64,000 nt of DNA from Tachypleus tridentatus (taxonomy: Eukaryota; Arthropoda; Merostomata; Xiphosura; Limulidae). A program made the translations under genes and the position numbers. Positions within the stretch are counted from its first letter, which is position 1. The number at the start of each line of letters is the position of its first letter. The DNA lies in the NCBI RefSeq assembly GCF_004210375.1, contig NC_134825.1, forward strand, positions 74,205,558 through 74,269,557, given 5' to 3'. The notes under the pieces are model-generated. The model did no database searches, was not told the origin of the DNA, and was given only the letters and a program-made list of their open reading frames with translations. This document shows, in pieces, positions 50,364 to 63,013 of this stretch.

Positions 50364-53300
50364 GTAGTTATTGTTATATCAAAATGTATGTTTTAATTTT
50401 TTTTATCGATTAAAATGATATTTATGTAGTGGGATAGAATATGAAATGTTGAATATCGGTATGCAGATGGATTTTTTTTTACATTATAAGAAACTGAGTT
50501 AATGAGCTACTTTATAAATTATAATTGAAGTGTAACGTAGTGTTAGCATTAGCATCTCGATGTAAATAATTATCGTAATAATTGGTTTATCTGTTTACTA
50601 TCACGTGATGTTACGCCCTTGATAAACTTGTAAGTAGGTTAACACTATCTGTCAATGTCAGTAAAGGTGTATGAAGAACTATTAACAATACTTTCACTCA
50701 CTCGCTGTTAATAAGTACCAATTTATTACTTATTTTTGGTAAAATTTGTTAAAATTGGTCAATCAGGTTAATAGAAAAACGAAAATCATTGAATGTGGTA
50801 TTATTTCTATCATTTCTTATTCCTCTTCCAAAATACTCATAGTGTAATTGCATTCACAGTTTGCACATACATGGACGATACTGCTGTGATATGCAGGAAA
50901 AAGTTGTACTATTAAAAAATAAAAATCCACTGTTACATCAAAAACAACATCCGTGAATGGATATAATAAGAAATTAACAAAAAATTTTCTAGTGGTGTCA
51001 TAATTCATTTCAAAAATGTTTTAAAATATATTTACCAAACTTATTATTTGTATACTAAAAATGTTTATAAGTTATGGACCATTTTGTGCCCCATACTATG
51101 AATTTTATCTCAATGACGAACTCTCGAATCATTTTGAACCTTGAATTTAAGAATGACACTATCAAATGTGAAGATTTAGAAGGAAAAACATTTATTTTTT
51201 TATGTTTAATAATAGTTAACACATGAAACAGTTTAGACCATTTAACTTAAAAGTAAGTAGTGCATTTCATTCTCCTTTTTACTATGCTGAAGATACTTTA
51301 ACCATTTTAATTAATGTTACTGTAGTAAAATGATGAGCATAAATTACCTTTTCCGATATATGGGCCGTGTAAGTCTAGGTACCTATCTTATCATTTGACC
51401 CAATTGTACCTTTAACTGTACAAATTAAGTCGGCACTTGTGAAGCATGTGTTAAAAAAATAACCATAAAAACTTTATCCTGTGACAAAAAACATTAAAAG
51501 ATAGTACCTATGATTTTTTGTCATTTTAATTCATTATCAACAGTTAAAACGGTGCTAGTTCCAATGGAAACAGTTAATTTTACTTCTGTTATTAATGAGT
51601 ATGAAGTGTTTTTATAACCAATTATCACTTTTAATTGCTTAAATTAATAAAAAATTAGCACAAAAATCATAAATTAAAAAATACCACACTGAGCCTACGC
51701 TAAGTGGATGGATCATATTTGGTGTATTGATGAATTTTTCCAGAAAATTTTGTTCATAGAAGCAGATGACTTTCATATGAAAATTTTCTTTCAAAAATTG
51801 GTATATCACAATAAACAGGGGATCTGTCCTTGCCAGGTGGTTAGGGTGCTTTATTGAAAATCTGAGTCTCAAAATTTATGATTTTGATGCATCAACATTT
51901 TTCACACACAATAGCAAGAATTATAAAACTAGAGGAAAAAATATTGATTTAGGGAAGGTAGAAGCCATCTTCAGCTAAGGCAATTTTTTCAAATTGGGTG
52001 GTTGGCCTATGAAATGTGTTGTCATCAGATGTTGTGAAGGCAGTAAATTTAACCACATGATTATGACTTACTTATGTATGCAACTCTTGTGATAGCTCTT
52101 CCTGAAAATGAAACCAGTTAATGAAATAGTTTTAAATTTGTCTTGAAAGATCATAAGATCATGTGCTTTCAGAAAAATAAGACATTTAATTTTGAATCTT
52201 TATACTATTTATAATCATATATTTAAAGTAGTTATATATGTACTCAGAATCAGTATAGTTCACAGGCAATGTAATTTTCATTTTGAATATAAAAATATTT
52301 ATTTTATAGTTTTCAATTTTCATTTGCATAATCTCTCTAACCACATGAATGAATATCAAATGGTTTTTAAAGAGAATGTTTATATTTTCCATTTTCTATA
52401 TTGTATTATTAACTCTATATATTATTAATGTACAGTGAAATGAAATGATTAAATTTAAGAAATGGAAATATGTATGTACCTTTTAATATTTGAGTTGTTT
52501 TGTAATCTTCTTTTTCTCAATGTATAATTTCGTGTTTTTCTTTTCAGTTAGTTTATTTTTAATTTTTGTTTCCAATTCTTTGTGTTTTATTTTTAGTGCA
52601 GGTATGCCAACCTGTTCCTGCAGACATGACCCCCTGGTTGTAATAATTATTACAGGGTAAAGGTCATTCACAAACTTTCACTAATGCTTACTTAGACGTT
52701 TCCATTGAGTTAAACTATATTAAGTTAAATTTATGCAATTATAAAATTTTCTAATATATATTTATTAACACAAATAATATATAACTAACTAAAGTATAAA
52801 CAAAATCTAAAAGCAATCTCTTTTGCAAACTAATACATGTAAAGTTACAAACACCAGCCATTGTTCAACAGAACAATGGACTAAGCTTTTCTATCTCATG
52901 CTATCAATCCATTCATTGGTAAAACATTCTTTAGGCTATAACTGAATAGTGGAAAATATCCTCTTTTTATTGGTAGTAAGCATGTCATTCAACTTCAACC
53001 TGTTATCTAGAAATGTTAGAATTTAAAACCCATTGAGAAATTCTTGGAAATTTTCTAGGCATTAATGAAAGACAGGTGAAACATCAATTTGACCTTGTAT
53101 CACAAATGTGATGGGTAGGCTAGCAATTGGAGTTTCAACTATTACTACCTGTCACAAATTATATCACATTGAGGAATGCAGAGGTGAGTGGAACACAAAA
53201 GCATTAACTCGAGGAATTTATAGTTAAAGTAAAAAATCAAACTCTGAGGATAAATTTCACACAAAAAACACTTTTAATATGCTTGTTAGAATATTTTCCA

Positions 53301-56300
53301 TCACAATCAGTTTACTAGAATAATTTTAAATTAGCTAACTAAACTCTTTGATTATAACTAGCAAATGGTCATTTCAAATGCTTAAATTATGGAGCAGGTT
53401 ACTGCATATACTTGAATTTGAAATGCTCAGAAATTCCACAGATGCTTCATACAGTCTTTATTGTGTTCTAACAGTATCATGTGTTATAGCTAATAAAGTT
53501 TAGACTTGTAACTGCAAGAGGGTCAAGTGACAGCAAAACCTGCAGTTTTAGTTGCTGTTTTAAATTTTTCCTTTTAAAATAAAGAAATAAATCTAGATAC
53601 TATAAAACTAAGATATAATATACTTGATGATAGTAATTTCAGTAAAATACATTTATACTAAAGTGGTTTAATTAAATTTTGAAAATAACTCAGACTTTCA
53701 TGTTTATGGGGCACCCAGGAACATAATTTTCAGAAACATATAAATCCATTGAGAAAATACCTGGGTGAGGCTTTTGATTATGATATACAATCAGACCATT
53801 CCAAAATTTTAGGAATATTTTTGACTGCTATATCCAATTGTGTCAACACATGTGATTGGTCTTAGAAATCAAGAAATCTGTTAAAGAGCTGAAGTGTAGG
53901 TGAAATGTTTACAATTAAGAAAGTGAATGTTGCTAGGAATTTATTTTATACAGACTACAATAAAAGGATGAATTATGCTGTACACATCTTGCTAAGACAA
54001 TATAAATGTACTGCAAGAAACTAAATACTATTATTTCTGGTGCTTCTATGTCTACAGTGTCAGTCTAGACCTAGTACTGAACATGATGTCAATAGAGAAG
54101 AAGTTATTAAATCCATTGTACCCCTGTATTTCTAAGTGGATGGATGGGTATAGTTTGTTTCTAGGGCAAAACTTGGACTGCTGAATTAAAAAGTAGAAAA
54201 TAATCATGCACATTTTTCTCAATGAAACAAATTTATTCGGTAAAAAAAGCTTTATTTCCTAAATTATATTCAAAGAGAAAAAAATTTTGTGTTGATCTTG
54301 TTCTTCTCCCAATGAAATTATTAATTTCATAATGTTTTTGAGAATAGTATGGCACTTATAGCACATTAGCTTTTATTAGTGTTATTTTGATTGTGTGAGC
54401 AAGGAAAACATTTATTCCTTGTTTTAAGTGTCAGTTTTAAGTCTTAGTTGACTGTGTCATTGTCATGATGATTTCCATGAAAAAGACATTGAGCATAACT
54501 TGATTTAGTAGTAAGCTAACCAAGGGGGAAAATAACCTTATGCTGTAATTTTTTCTATAGCTGAGAAATGTTTTATAAATATTCTTTGATTAAAGTTTAA
54601 TTCCAAATGAAGACAAAGTAAAAAGTAATTCAACTTTCTTTGAAGTAAAGAGTAAGGGTAAAAAAAGTAGTACTTATCATTCTAGGTTATTATCATGATG
54701 AGAAAGAGGTTTTATATTAATCAGTACCAAGTTTTGGTTGATTGTGTAGACTTGTAATTGGCATGATTTTCTAACTGTGGATAACACAGACTCTTAATTA
54801 ACCAAACCTTTTTAATTTTGGCTCGACTAATATATGTTTTAACTGAAATTGGTTGGAAAGTTTTTTTATAATACCCTCAAAGATGTTTTTAGAGAATTAG
54901 ACAGTAGGTTTGTTTTTTTTCTGAGGTAAAAGTTCAACTCCAAGTTTATAAGCTCCAGAGTAGCACAAGAGGTCAATGGGCTGCTTCTGAGGTTTTGATA
55001 GTCTAGAGCAACGTATCCCAAACTTTCTCAGTTCATGGCACCCTCAGTGTCTCAGCAATTTTTCACAGCACCCAAAGACAAAAAGGAAAACCTAACAATT
55101 CCATTTATTAAGTAGTTAGGTCCAAACAACTTGAGAATCCATTTGAAAGAATAATACACAAATTGAAAGTAAAAGCAATATTTTTATTTCAATTTCAAAT
55201 AACCACGATTGCTAATTGGGATGTGTGTGTCTGTTAGGCACTGCCACTCTCATTTCTTGTTCCATATTGGTTTTTGGATGGTGTTTGCTTTTTATCATAG
55301 CAACTGCCTAATCTTCACAGAGATATGATGTCGCAAATGGAATTAGGCTTTGCTGAGTTTTAGCACTTAACATCAGATATTCATCTTTTACTGATATCCA
55401 AAAGTTAGTTCCATGCTGCCAAATTTTATTTTTAAAGATTTGTCACAAGACAGCTCAATAAGATTTTCTTCATTCAGATGGGGCCTTAGCCTTGAATGGG
55501 TCTTGGATCCATTCAAATTTCTCCATATCTTCTGGAAAGTAATTTTCAAACAAGTCACCATGCAGTGTTAGGTGCTCCTCAAAAACAGATTTTAGTTTGT
55601 GGGTCAAATCAACTTCATTGGATGTAACAAACTGTTGCAACAGGGGAAAACAGTCTTTGTCACCATCTTCATTCATTTTTCTTCTCCATAGTAGTAACAT
55701 TTTTTCTGAAAACTGAAACCTTCTCTGCAAGTTTCAGAATGCTTCCCTGCAGAGAGAGATTCAACACATTCAGTTTTTCAAACAGACCTCACAGGTATGC
55801 TAATTTTGATTAAAAAAAATCAATATCCAAGAAGTTTTTAGCACATTCATCTCTTTCTTCTTTGAGATGAGAGTAGAGTTCCTGTCTTAATTCAAACACG
55901 AGTGTGCATGTCCACTGGACAGCCATTGCAAGCTACAGTAGTATAATAAAGATGTGTGCTCAGATCCTATATTCTCGCACAGTTTTTTTAAAAATCGTAT
56001 CTTGTGTGGCCGAGATTTTATAAAGTTCACCGCTTTCAACATACTTTCCAGGACCAAGTTTAGCGGAAGACTCAGTGCTTCGATGCTAAGGCTTCCCTGT
56101 GGATTATGCAGTGGGTCCACAGTGCATCAAGAGCTTTGCTTCATATGAGTGCCTGCAGTTCTCCATAATGGTCCGACATAGAGCAACTACCATTGGTATA
56201 GACGCTAATGCAGTTAGTCCAGTCTAAGTTGTTTTCACACAAAAAAGTGATAAGGATATCAAACAAGTCTTGAGCCTTTGCACCTGCAGTGATACTTTTA

Positions 56301-58779
56301 CAAAAGAGGTCTTCCACAATTTTGTCACCATCCATGAACGGTGCATAGCAACTCAAATGAGCATCCTTGTTTCTATCCATTGCCTCATCTAGCTGTAACC
56401 AGAATTCCTTCTCTTTCATTTTTTCTATTAGCTGATCATTGAGGTCTTCAGCCATGTGTTGGATTCTATGACTGATTAGCATTGTTGGATAAAAGCACCT
56501 TTGAAAGTGGTATTCCTGCAGATTCATCAACCATAATGTTCACCATATTCACTGCAGCTGGTAAAATATGTTCTTTCTTCTGCGATGGTGTGAGGCTTTT
56601 TACATTTTGCGAATCTATATGCCACCTTGTAGGATGCTAGCAAAATATTGCTTGGTATTGATGCTTGTTTCAAAAATGTACCTTTTTGTCCTTTCAATTC
56701 TTTTAACTTTCTGGTAAAATAATCACAGGATTTACTAGCCATGTTAGGATCATTGGTCTCTAAGGGGTGTTTTGGTTTACCTGGAAGCATGCACTCTGGA
56801 GCCAAAACTTTTAGACATAATACACACTATGGACACTCTTCAGGATTCACATCTACCAAAGTAAAATCAAAATCTAGATAATTATCATCATATTTCCTTT
56901 TCTTCACAACTTTGCCACTGGTCTGTGGTTCTCCATCCTTTTCTTCACTCCCACACTTCTTATTAACATAATGAGATCTAATGTTAAAACTGTGAACTAT
57001 CTTGAGCTAGTAGTTTGCATGGTGACTGACAAATGTTGATACTGCTGTATTTCCCTTGAAATTTTGAAATATCCTGTGGCACACAATTTGGGAACCACTG
57101 CTTGAGAGAATAAGACTTGCATATAATAAAGAGAACATAAGTTTAGAATTATAGAAACCGACAAAATACTCAGTAGATTCCTTGTATTTTTATTAATTAA
57201 TATTTATTTTTCATTTGTCAGTAATGGATTTACAACTAGCATAATGACCCATGCATTTTTTTCTCTGTCAAAGATTTTTTAAAATCAAAAGAAAATAAGC
57301 TTTTTTGTTCTCTAGTGTTCTTTTGCGTTTTCATTTAGCATTGTAAATATAAGCTATTTCTAATAATATCATCAGTTCCTGCACACTATGGTTTAACTAT
57401 ATTGAAAACTGCTGCAAAAAAGGCAGTCAAATATTTTTTTATCTTATGATGCATGAGTATTTATGCAAGTCTCATCTTAACAGGTGGAAAAATTGATAAA
57501 TGACTCCAGCTGTAAAATGGCAATCTCTTTTCTTTGTTGTTGTTGTTTTCAGTTTTTATTTTGTCATTGTTCAGTTGGAAATTGCAACTACAATGGTTAC
57601 AATGATTTTTATAATGTTAAGATAAAACAACTGTTTTTGATTTATATATATATAGTGGCAGTACTAAATAGTGGACATTGTGGAAGTTATTAGAACAGAA
57701 ACATTTTCTGATGTTCTACTTTATTGTCCATGTAGTTATTTATAAATGAGCATACATAGAGTGGAGATACATTAAAAAGTTGTGGAAAACCCAGTCAGCA
57801 TTTAAATGTATGGAAAAAGAGAATGTTATTGGTAGATGTCTCCCTATCAATGTCTGGGAGGAAGGTGTGCTAATGTGGCAGAAGATAATATTGTAGGAAA
57901 GGAAAGGTTACTTGGAAGATTCTGGCTAATAGTTTTGCTACTGCTGGAATGTGGAAGGAGCAATAAAATGAATGCAAACTAAACTATTCTGTTAATAAGA
58001 GAGATATCTGGGAGATTAGGCATCAGCTTTAGTGTATAAATGGTAAATCTAATGTGTTATTGGGTGTAAGAGAAAATGTGGTTCTCTGTAGTACTCGGGT
58101 AGTCTAAGTTAATTTTTCATTATGCATTTCATCTTGTAATTTTTCCTGTGTCATATTAGGAGGTGCTTAGTAAAGAATTAACAGCAAGTTTGTAATGTTG
58201 TACTTAATTGAATTCTAAGTGGGACATCCAAGTCAACTGCTTTCAGGTGTAGAACTGTTACATTCAAAATAAGGCTTTGTCCAGCAGAATGATCTTGTAA
58301 CTATATTATTATGCTTGTTATGGTTTTCATGCTATAACTTTAGTAAATATACCTATATGAAATTTTGCATATAATCAGTAAAGTTGCAAGGCTTTCATAT
58401 CCAAACCATCACATTTGTTTAAGTTTTGAAATTTTTGAAGTAATGTTTCTCTGTGCATTTTTTTTCTTTTTGAATGTTGAATATCCAACATGCAAATTAA
58501 TTTTGATTTTAAGATAAAAATGCTTTTATGCTTGAAAAAATTTTCAAATATTGTGGAAAATCTTTATAACCTCTAGATGGTTATAAAAATTATTTAAATA
58601 AAGAACTTAATATTTTATTTTTATTGTCAAATCTCTGTATGGGTTTGGTCGATTTGACCAAGTTGGTAACCACCATAAACATTAAAAGAAGTAATTATAA
58701 ATTATACTTTTTCATTCAGAATGACAACAAATTATATGGTAATGGCAGTCTAAATAGATTAAATCTCATAAAATTATAC

Positions 58780-58814
<35 letters not shown>

Positions 58815-60430
58815 ATTTTTCAACTGTTTTTGGCTAACATTACAGAAGTTGCAATGATACAGTGCACATGCACTCATATTACCATATCCAAGAATATATA
58901 GAACTGGCCTAAAAGAGCAACCTGTCTTGTCTGTGTTGTAGTGGACTAGTATTTTGTAAAATAGTCACATTCAGTTATAATGCATATATGTTATAATTTA
59001 CAAATAAATTCATAAACTAGTGGTCCTTAAAACGTAGAACAATAAATAAAGAAATATAGTAAACAATTATCTCTTTTTAGGTAAGAATCTTGTACTTGTT
59101 TGTTGCTTGTTGTAGGTTGTTTAAGCCTTATCAAATTTTGCATGTGGAGGATTTGAAACAAAATTATTTTTTTTAGGATTTATATATACATTTAAAATAA
59201 TCAAAAATTATAAATTGCTATATCAATACTGTAGAATTTCACTATAATTCATCAAGCTTAATAAATATGCAGTATTTGGGTCTGAAAAGTATTAAATTTT
59301 TTGAGCAAATTATTGTCTTCCCTGACCACTTCAAACCTAGAATTAAAAAAGTATCCCATGTAAATACTTTACAAAAGCAAAGAAAATCTTTAAAGGGGGT
59401 TGGAGCCACATCAGTTGGTTCATTAATATCTAAGAAGATAGAAAAGATATCTTTTATTCTAACTTGTCAAATCAGTAACTTGAGTATCTAATTTGTAAGA
59501 AACTATAACTTTGTATTTGAACATCACAAACATAATTTAAACTAATGCTGCATTCAATATACCACACTGCACAAAAACTGATGTTTAAGTGTTTATTTTA
59601 TTGAAATTATTTTCAAGTTAAGAAACTAAGTAATGTATGCTTCTAAAACTTGAATTATAATCTACAGTTTGATACCAAATGTATTGACATTGCTTCATAA
59701 AATTCTAGTTCAATTAAATTTGAAATAAGCCTACAAATGTGATGTCATGACCTGTGTCCAGTGTCAATAAGATTAACTGTAGATTAATAAAACTGAATAT
59801 ATATATAAAATAAGTATAATTGTAAAAATCATTTCACAGAAAAGCAAATCCTGTAATAAAGTGCACTTAATCATCAACTAGGTTCCTTCACTGTTAATAG
59901 TATTTCTAGCCATAATCCCAGTAATAGACTATAGTACAAGTATCAGGTCAACCCCATATTCATATTAACTGTAATTTTTAAAATGATGTTTATAATAGGT
60001 AATTTTCTTTTCTTCATTTACTTGTATTTTTGATGCCTTAGAAATAATCTTTTCAGTGTAAGTAACCTATGAAAAATATGTTCAGAAATTTTTGAACTAT
60101 GCTAAAAACATTAGAAATTACATTCTCAAAGGTTTTTGTTAATATGTACATTAATTGTTACTTTCTTTTACAATTTTAATATTGAAATGGACATTCTAGC
60201 AGGAAGAAATATCATTTATTTGTATACACTAAATTTGTTTTATTCTTCTCTGTATAGTGGAAAACAAGCGTAAATCAGATGAACAGTTGGAAAATAGCAC
60301 TGCCAAAACAAAAAGGATGGAGAGTATACGTAAGTGTTCAGACCTTATTGTGCTTGGATTACCTTGGAAAACTACAGAACAGGACCTGAAGCAGTATTTT
60401 GAAGCTTATGGAGAAGTTTTAATGGCACAA
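50126..60430 (+). CDS. TARDBP: TAR DNA-binding protein TDP-43, first two coding exons (partial)
   Basis: A nuclear RNA/DNA-binding protein that regulates splicing and RNA stability. Two plus-strand exons, 50126-50363 and 60258-60430, join through a split Val codon and give 137 codons. They cover the N-terminal oligomerisation domain (1-79; motifs [26 protein letters not shown]), a bipartite nuclear localisation signal (KRK at 83-85, KTKR at 96-99) and the first half of RRM1 with the RNP2 core LIVLGLPW (109-116) and [13 protein letters not shown]. The second donor (CAAGTATGA) lies where the vertebrate gene also breaks (VQ|VKK). The rest of RRM1, RRM2 and the Gly-rich tail are not found before the right edge, so the gene continues outside. 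The first intron is 9.9 kb. Confidence 0.95.
51985..52071 (+). pseudogene. LINE remnant in TARDBP intron 1
   Basis: Frame FSNWVVGL, stop, [15 protein letters not shown] resembles the WN.LP.DVV.A..L..F signature of non-LTR pol C-termini. Two in-frame stops; dead. Confidence 0.5.
55009..57100 (-). mobile_element. hAT transposon (ZBED/SCAND3-like) in TARDBP intron 1
   Basis: 2.09 kb. The left end CAACGTATCCCAAACTTTC and the reverse complement of the right end (CAGTGGTTCCCAAATTGTG) are hAT-type inverted terminal repeats. The flanks GTCTAGAG and CTTGAGAG match at 5 of 8 positions, as expected for an aged 8-bp target duplication. It carries a broken transposase on the minus strand, antisense to TARDBP. 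Confidence 0.8.
55470..56960 (-). pseudogene. Broken hAT/ZBED5-like transposase
   Basis: In order on the minus strand: [18 protein letters not shown], then a BED-type zinc finger CVLC with a degraded HLE part, [23 protein letters not shown] of the [16 protein letters not shown] region, [19 protein letters not shown] (the Asp of the usual CTDGA motif reads Asn), and a C-terminal dimerisation region ending [13 protein letters not shown]. It is interrupted by stops near 56,823 and 56,529 and by frameshifts between 55,730 and 56,140. Related genes are often annotated as ZBED5, SCAND3 or FAM200 in arthropods. Inactive. Confidence 0.8.
58290..59790 (+). repeat. Dispersed repeat family, copy B (TARDBP intron 1)
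   Basis: The longest copy. Its 5' part pairs with 24.2-24.5 kb and its middle and 3' parts with 35.3-36.7 kb. Blocks include TTTCATGCTATAACTTTAG, GTCGATTTGACCAAGTTGG, TTTTTGGCTAACATTACAGA, GGACTAGTATTTTGTAAAAT, ATTCATCAAGCTTAATAAAT and ACTAATGCTGCATTCAATA. An AT microsatellite is embedded at 58,781-58,812. Confidence 0.75.
58781..58812. repeat. AT dinucleotide microsatellite
   Basis: An uninterrupted AT run of about 30 bases inside copy B of the dispersed repeat. Copy A has only a short TATATGCATATATTTATA here. Confidence 0.95.
60258..60430 (+). CDS. TARDBP: TARDBP coding exon 2 (NLS and RRM1 start)
   Basis: 173 nt after a TGTATAG acceptor. It reads [19 protein letters not shown], then [19 protein letters not shown] and YGEVLMAQ, ending at the GTATGA donor in phase 0. 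The RNP2 motif and the WKTTEQDL block are almost identical to vertebrate TDP-43. Confidence 0.95.
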
Positions 60431-62700
60431 GTATGAACAAAAGTAAAAACGTATTAATGGTAGAGTTCTGTATGGGGTGTGGAAATATGTATTGATGGTT
60501 TAAACTAGAATAGAATTAGTGTTAAAAAGTCTTGCAGGAAAAGAAAGAAAATTTTGGACTTTGTCAATCTGGCCCTATTCTGTTTCTCTAGTTACTTATA
60601 ATACATTCATAATCCTGCTTTGTAAGTTGTTTCACAACCCTACTGCTTCTGGTGATTGTGTGTGTGTTGATGAAAGTTAGGGAGATTTGTTTGGGGATTT
60701 TCAAAACCAGCAAAATATTTTATTTTTCTCTCATTTTAGTATTTGTATTTTGTTTTAAATTTTTTGTAATCATGAAAATATAATAATTTCTTTAATACTG
60801 TGTTATAACTTATTTTTCTCTTTGGATTGAGAGTTTCCTCATGTCATTAATTCTAGTTCATAGTTTTACTATGCTGATGGTTGCATACAATTAAGACAAT
60901 CAACCATGGCAATGATCTCTGACCTATAACTTGGTAGCATTTTTTTCTTGGAAATAATAGAAACCACAAACAAACATTCTGCATATAGAACAGTGCATGT
61001 TGACTTAATCAGTTGACTTAAAAGTGCATGTTGACTTATTGACAAGGAAATGCAACCTATGATGTGTGTGTTAAAAACATTATACTGGCTGCTATGAAAA
61101 TGTATTTGAACAATGATTTTTATATAATAGTTGTTTCAACATTACTATTTAGGGAATATACTTGATGGAAATATAAAATTGTGTGTGTATATTATTCACA
61201 TTTTATTTCTGTTACAAATACAGTTTTGATGAGCAATTGGATGATCTTCAAGCCTCACTATTATTACTGTTAGAAAAGATATACCAGATATTTTTCTTTA
61301 TGTGCAATTACTGAAGCTAATTTCTGGGGTTATCAATTTTTTTTAATACCTCAATAATAGTGGCAGTAACTGTTCTTATATGATATTATAATCATATAAT
61401 TATTGTGATCATATATTTATTGTATCAATTTATATCTCATCCAAAGGAAATTAAAAATGAAGAAGGATTCACCAAACTCATTACTGTATTCTTGCATATT
61501 TGTAATTGCTGAATCTAAACATTTATTTGGAAAAGAAAACATAAGAAACCAGGGCTTTCAAAAGTATGAATAATTTATTTTGCAGTTGTAATGTAACAGA
61601 ATGTAGACTAGATGATAAACAGCATGAGATTCAAAGGGCTGGCTTGAACAGTGTCTGGTACTGTCATCCAGTGATACCAAAGGTTTTGTGTGTACTGTTT
61701 ATATTACTTCTTAAGGAGGGGTTTGCTTAATTGGTAGCAAGAAAATAGATGGTCCAGGGTTAGCAAATTAAAGGAAAATGGTGCTTTTTGTGCTTGTGAA
61801 TAGAATGTTTCAAATACCTGCTTTGTGATTTATATCTTGTTTCGTTTAGCAGTCTAATAGCCTAACAAATACCTCACTGAAGATATTCTTTTGAACTTAT
61901 GATGTCTTTCTGTCTGAAATAGAACAAGGTACAAACAACACAAACATTTTATTGCATGGTGTGAACTTAAATAGGTTTTACTCATTCTATTCTAACTCAC
62001 TCACTTAAATATAACCTTAAAATTTTAACTTTATTTATTCTAAATTACACTTGAAAAATATTTTTTGAACCAAATTTAAAAGTATAACAGAAAAACATGT
62101 TTATGTCACAAAGACAGGAAATTAATTTTAATAGATCTACAGCTGTGCAAGAAAACTTTTTGCTGATCAATGAGGAATGTTATAGTGACAACTTTTTTTA
62201 CATCTATGTGCTCTAAAATATCAATGCGTAATGTTCTTTATTTATGAATGAGTAAATCAGTTAACACAAAAACATGTATAGATAGTTTTATTTACTTTTT
62301 CATTTTAATTAAATGGTTTTTCTTTGGACTTAGCTTAGAATTTTGATAAATTATTTTGACTGTAGAAAAGATGTTAATGAATATATATCATTGTTATAGT
62401 TCACATGAAGAAATGATTGGTTGAATTCTTTAATGCTGTTTTGAGTGTTACCTACTTCTGGCAATATTACACTGTTGGACTAAACATATAGAAAATAAAC
62501 TTGTAGCTCTTTCCCCACAAATTCATCAACAATGCTTGAGTGGACATTCAATAAAAAATAATATATATCAAAATGTAAGAAAAACTGGTCCTGAGATGAT
62601 ACCTCACCTCTGCACACAGAATAGTTTTATCTTCACACACTTATGAGATTTGCATGTTGCTAGCCTTGAGTTAACTCCCCACCTAAAAACAAATAATTAA
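60431..62700. other. TARDBP: TARDBP intron 2, left part
   Basis: AT-rich intron sequence. I searched by eye for the next TARDBP exon (VKKD...GFGF) and did not see it before the right edge. No repeat was recognised in this part. Confidence 0.5.
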
Positions 62701-62714
62701 AGTGAACTGCATCA

Positions 62715-62765
62715 GGGCTTAATGACATCATGCAATGATAGCCCTCCACCAATAGAAAGATAAAA
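62715..62765. repeat. Fragment similar to the inverted-repeat end at 41.6 kb
   Basis: ATGACATCATGCAATGATAG followed by CCCTCCACCAATAGAAAG resembles GCATGTGACAACTCTCCACC and AATAAGAG in the right end of the 41.6-44.5 kb element. Short match only. Confidence 0.35.
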
Positions 62766-63013
62766 TAGCTTCCTTGTACAGTACTTCCTCCAAAGCACAT
62801 GAGCTTGAAACAGTTTTCTTTTCCTTATCATCATCTGGAATGAATGTTTCAAAATTAATAATAATTTACTTGAAATTTGTGATACCTTTCTTTTGAGTTA
62901 GCTTCATTTTGGTTTCTCTGATTTGTTGTTTGTGATTCCCTCAGCAAGCAATTTTTTTGAACTTTTAGTTAGTTAAAATATTCATAATGGTATCCTTGGC
63001 CATCATGAATTTG

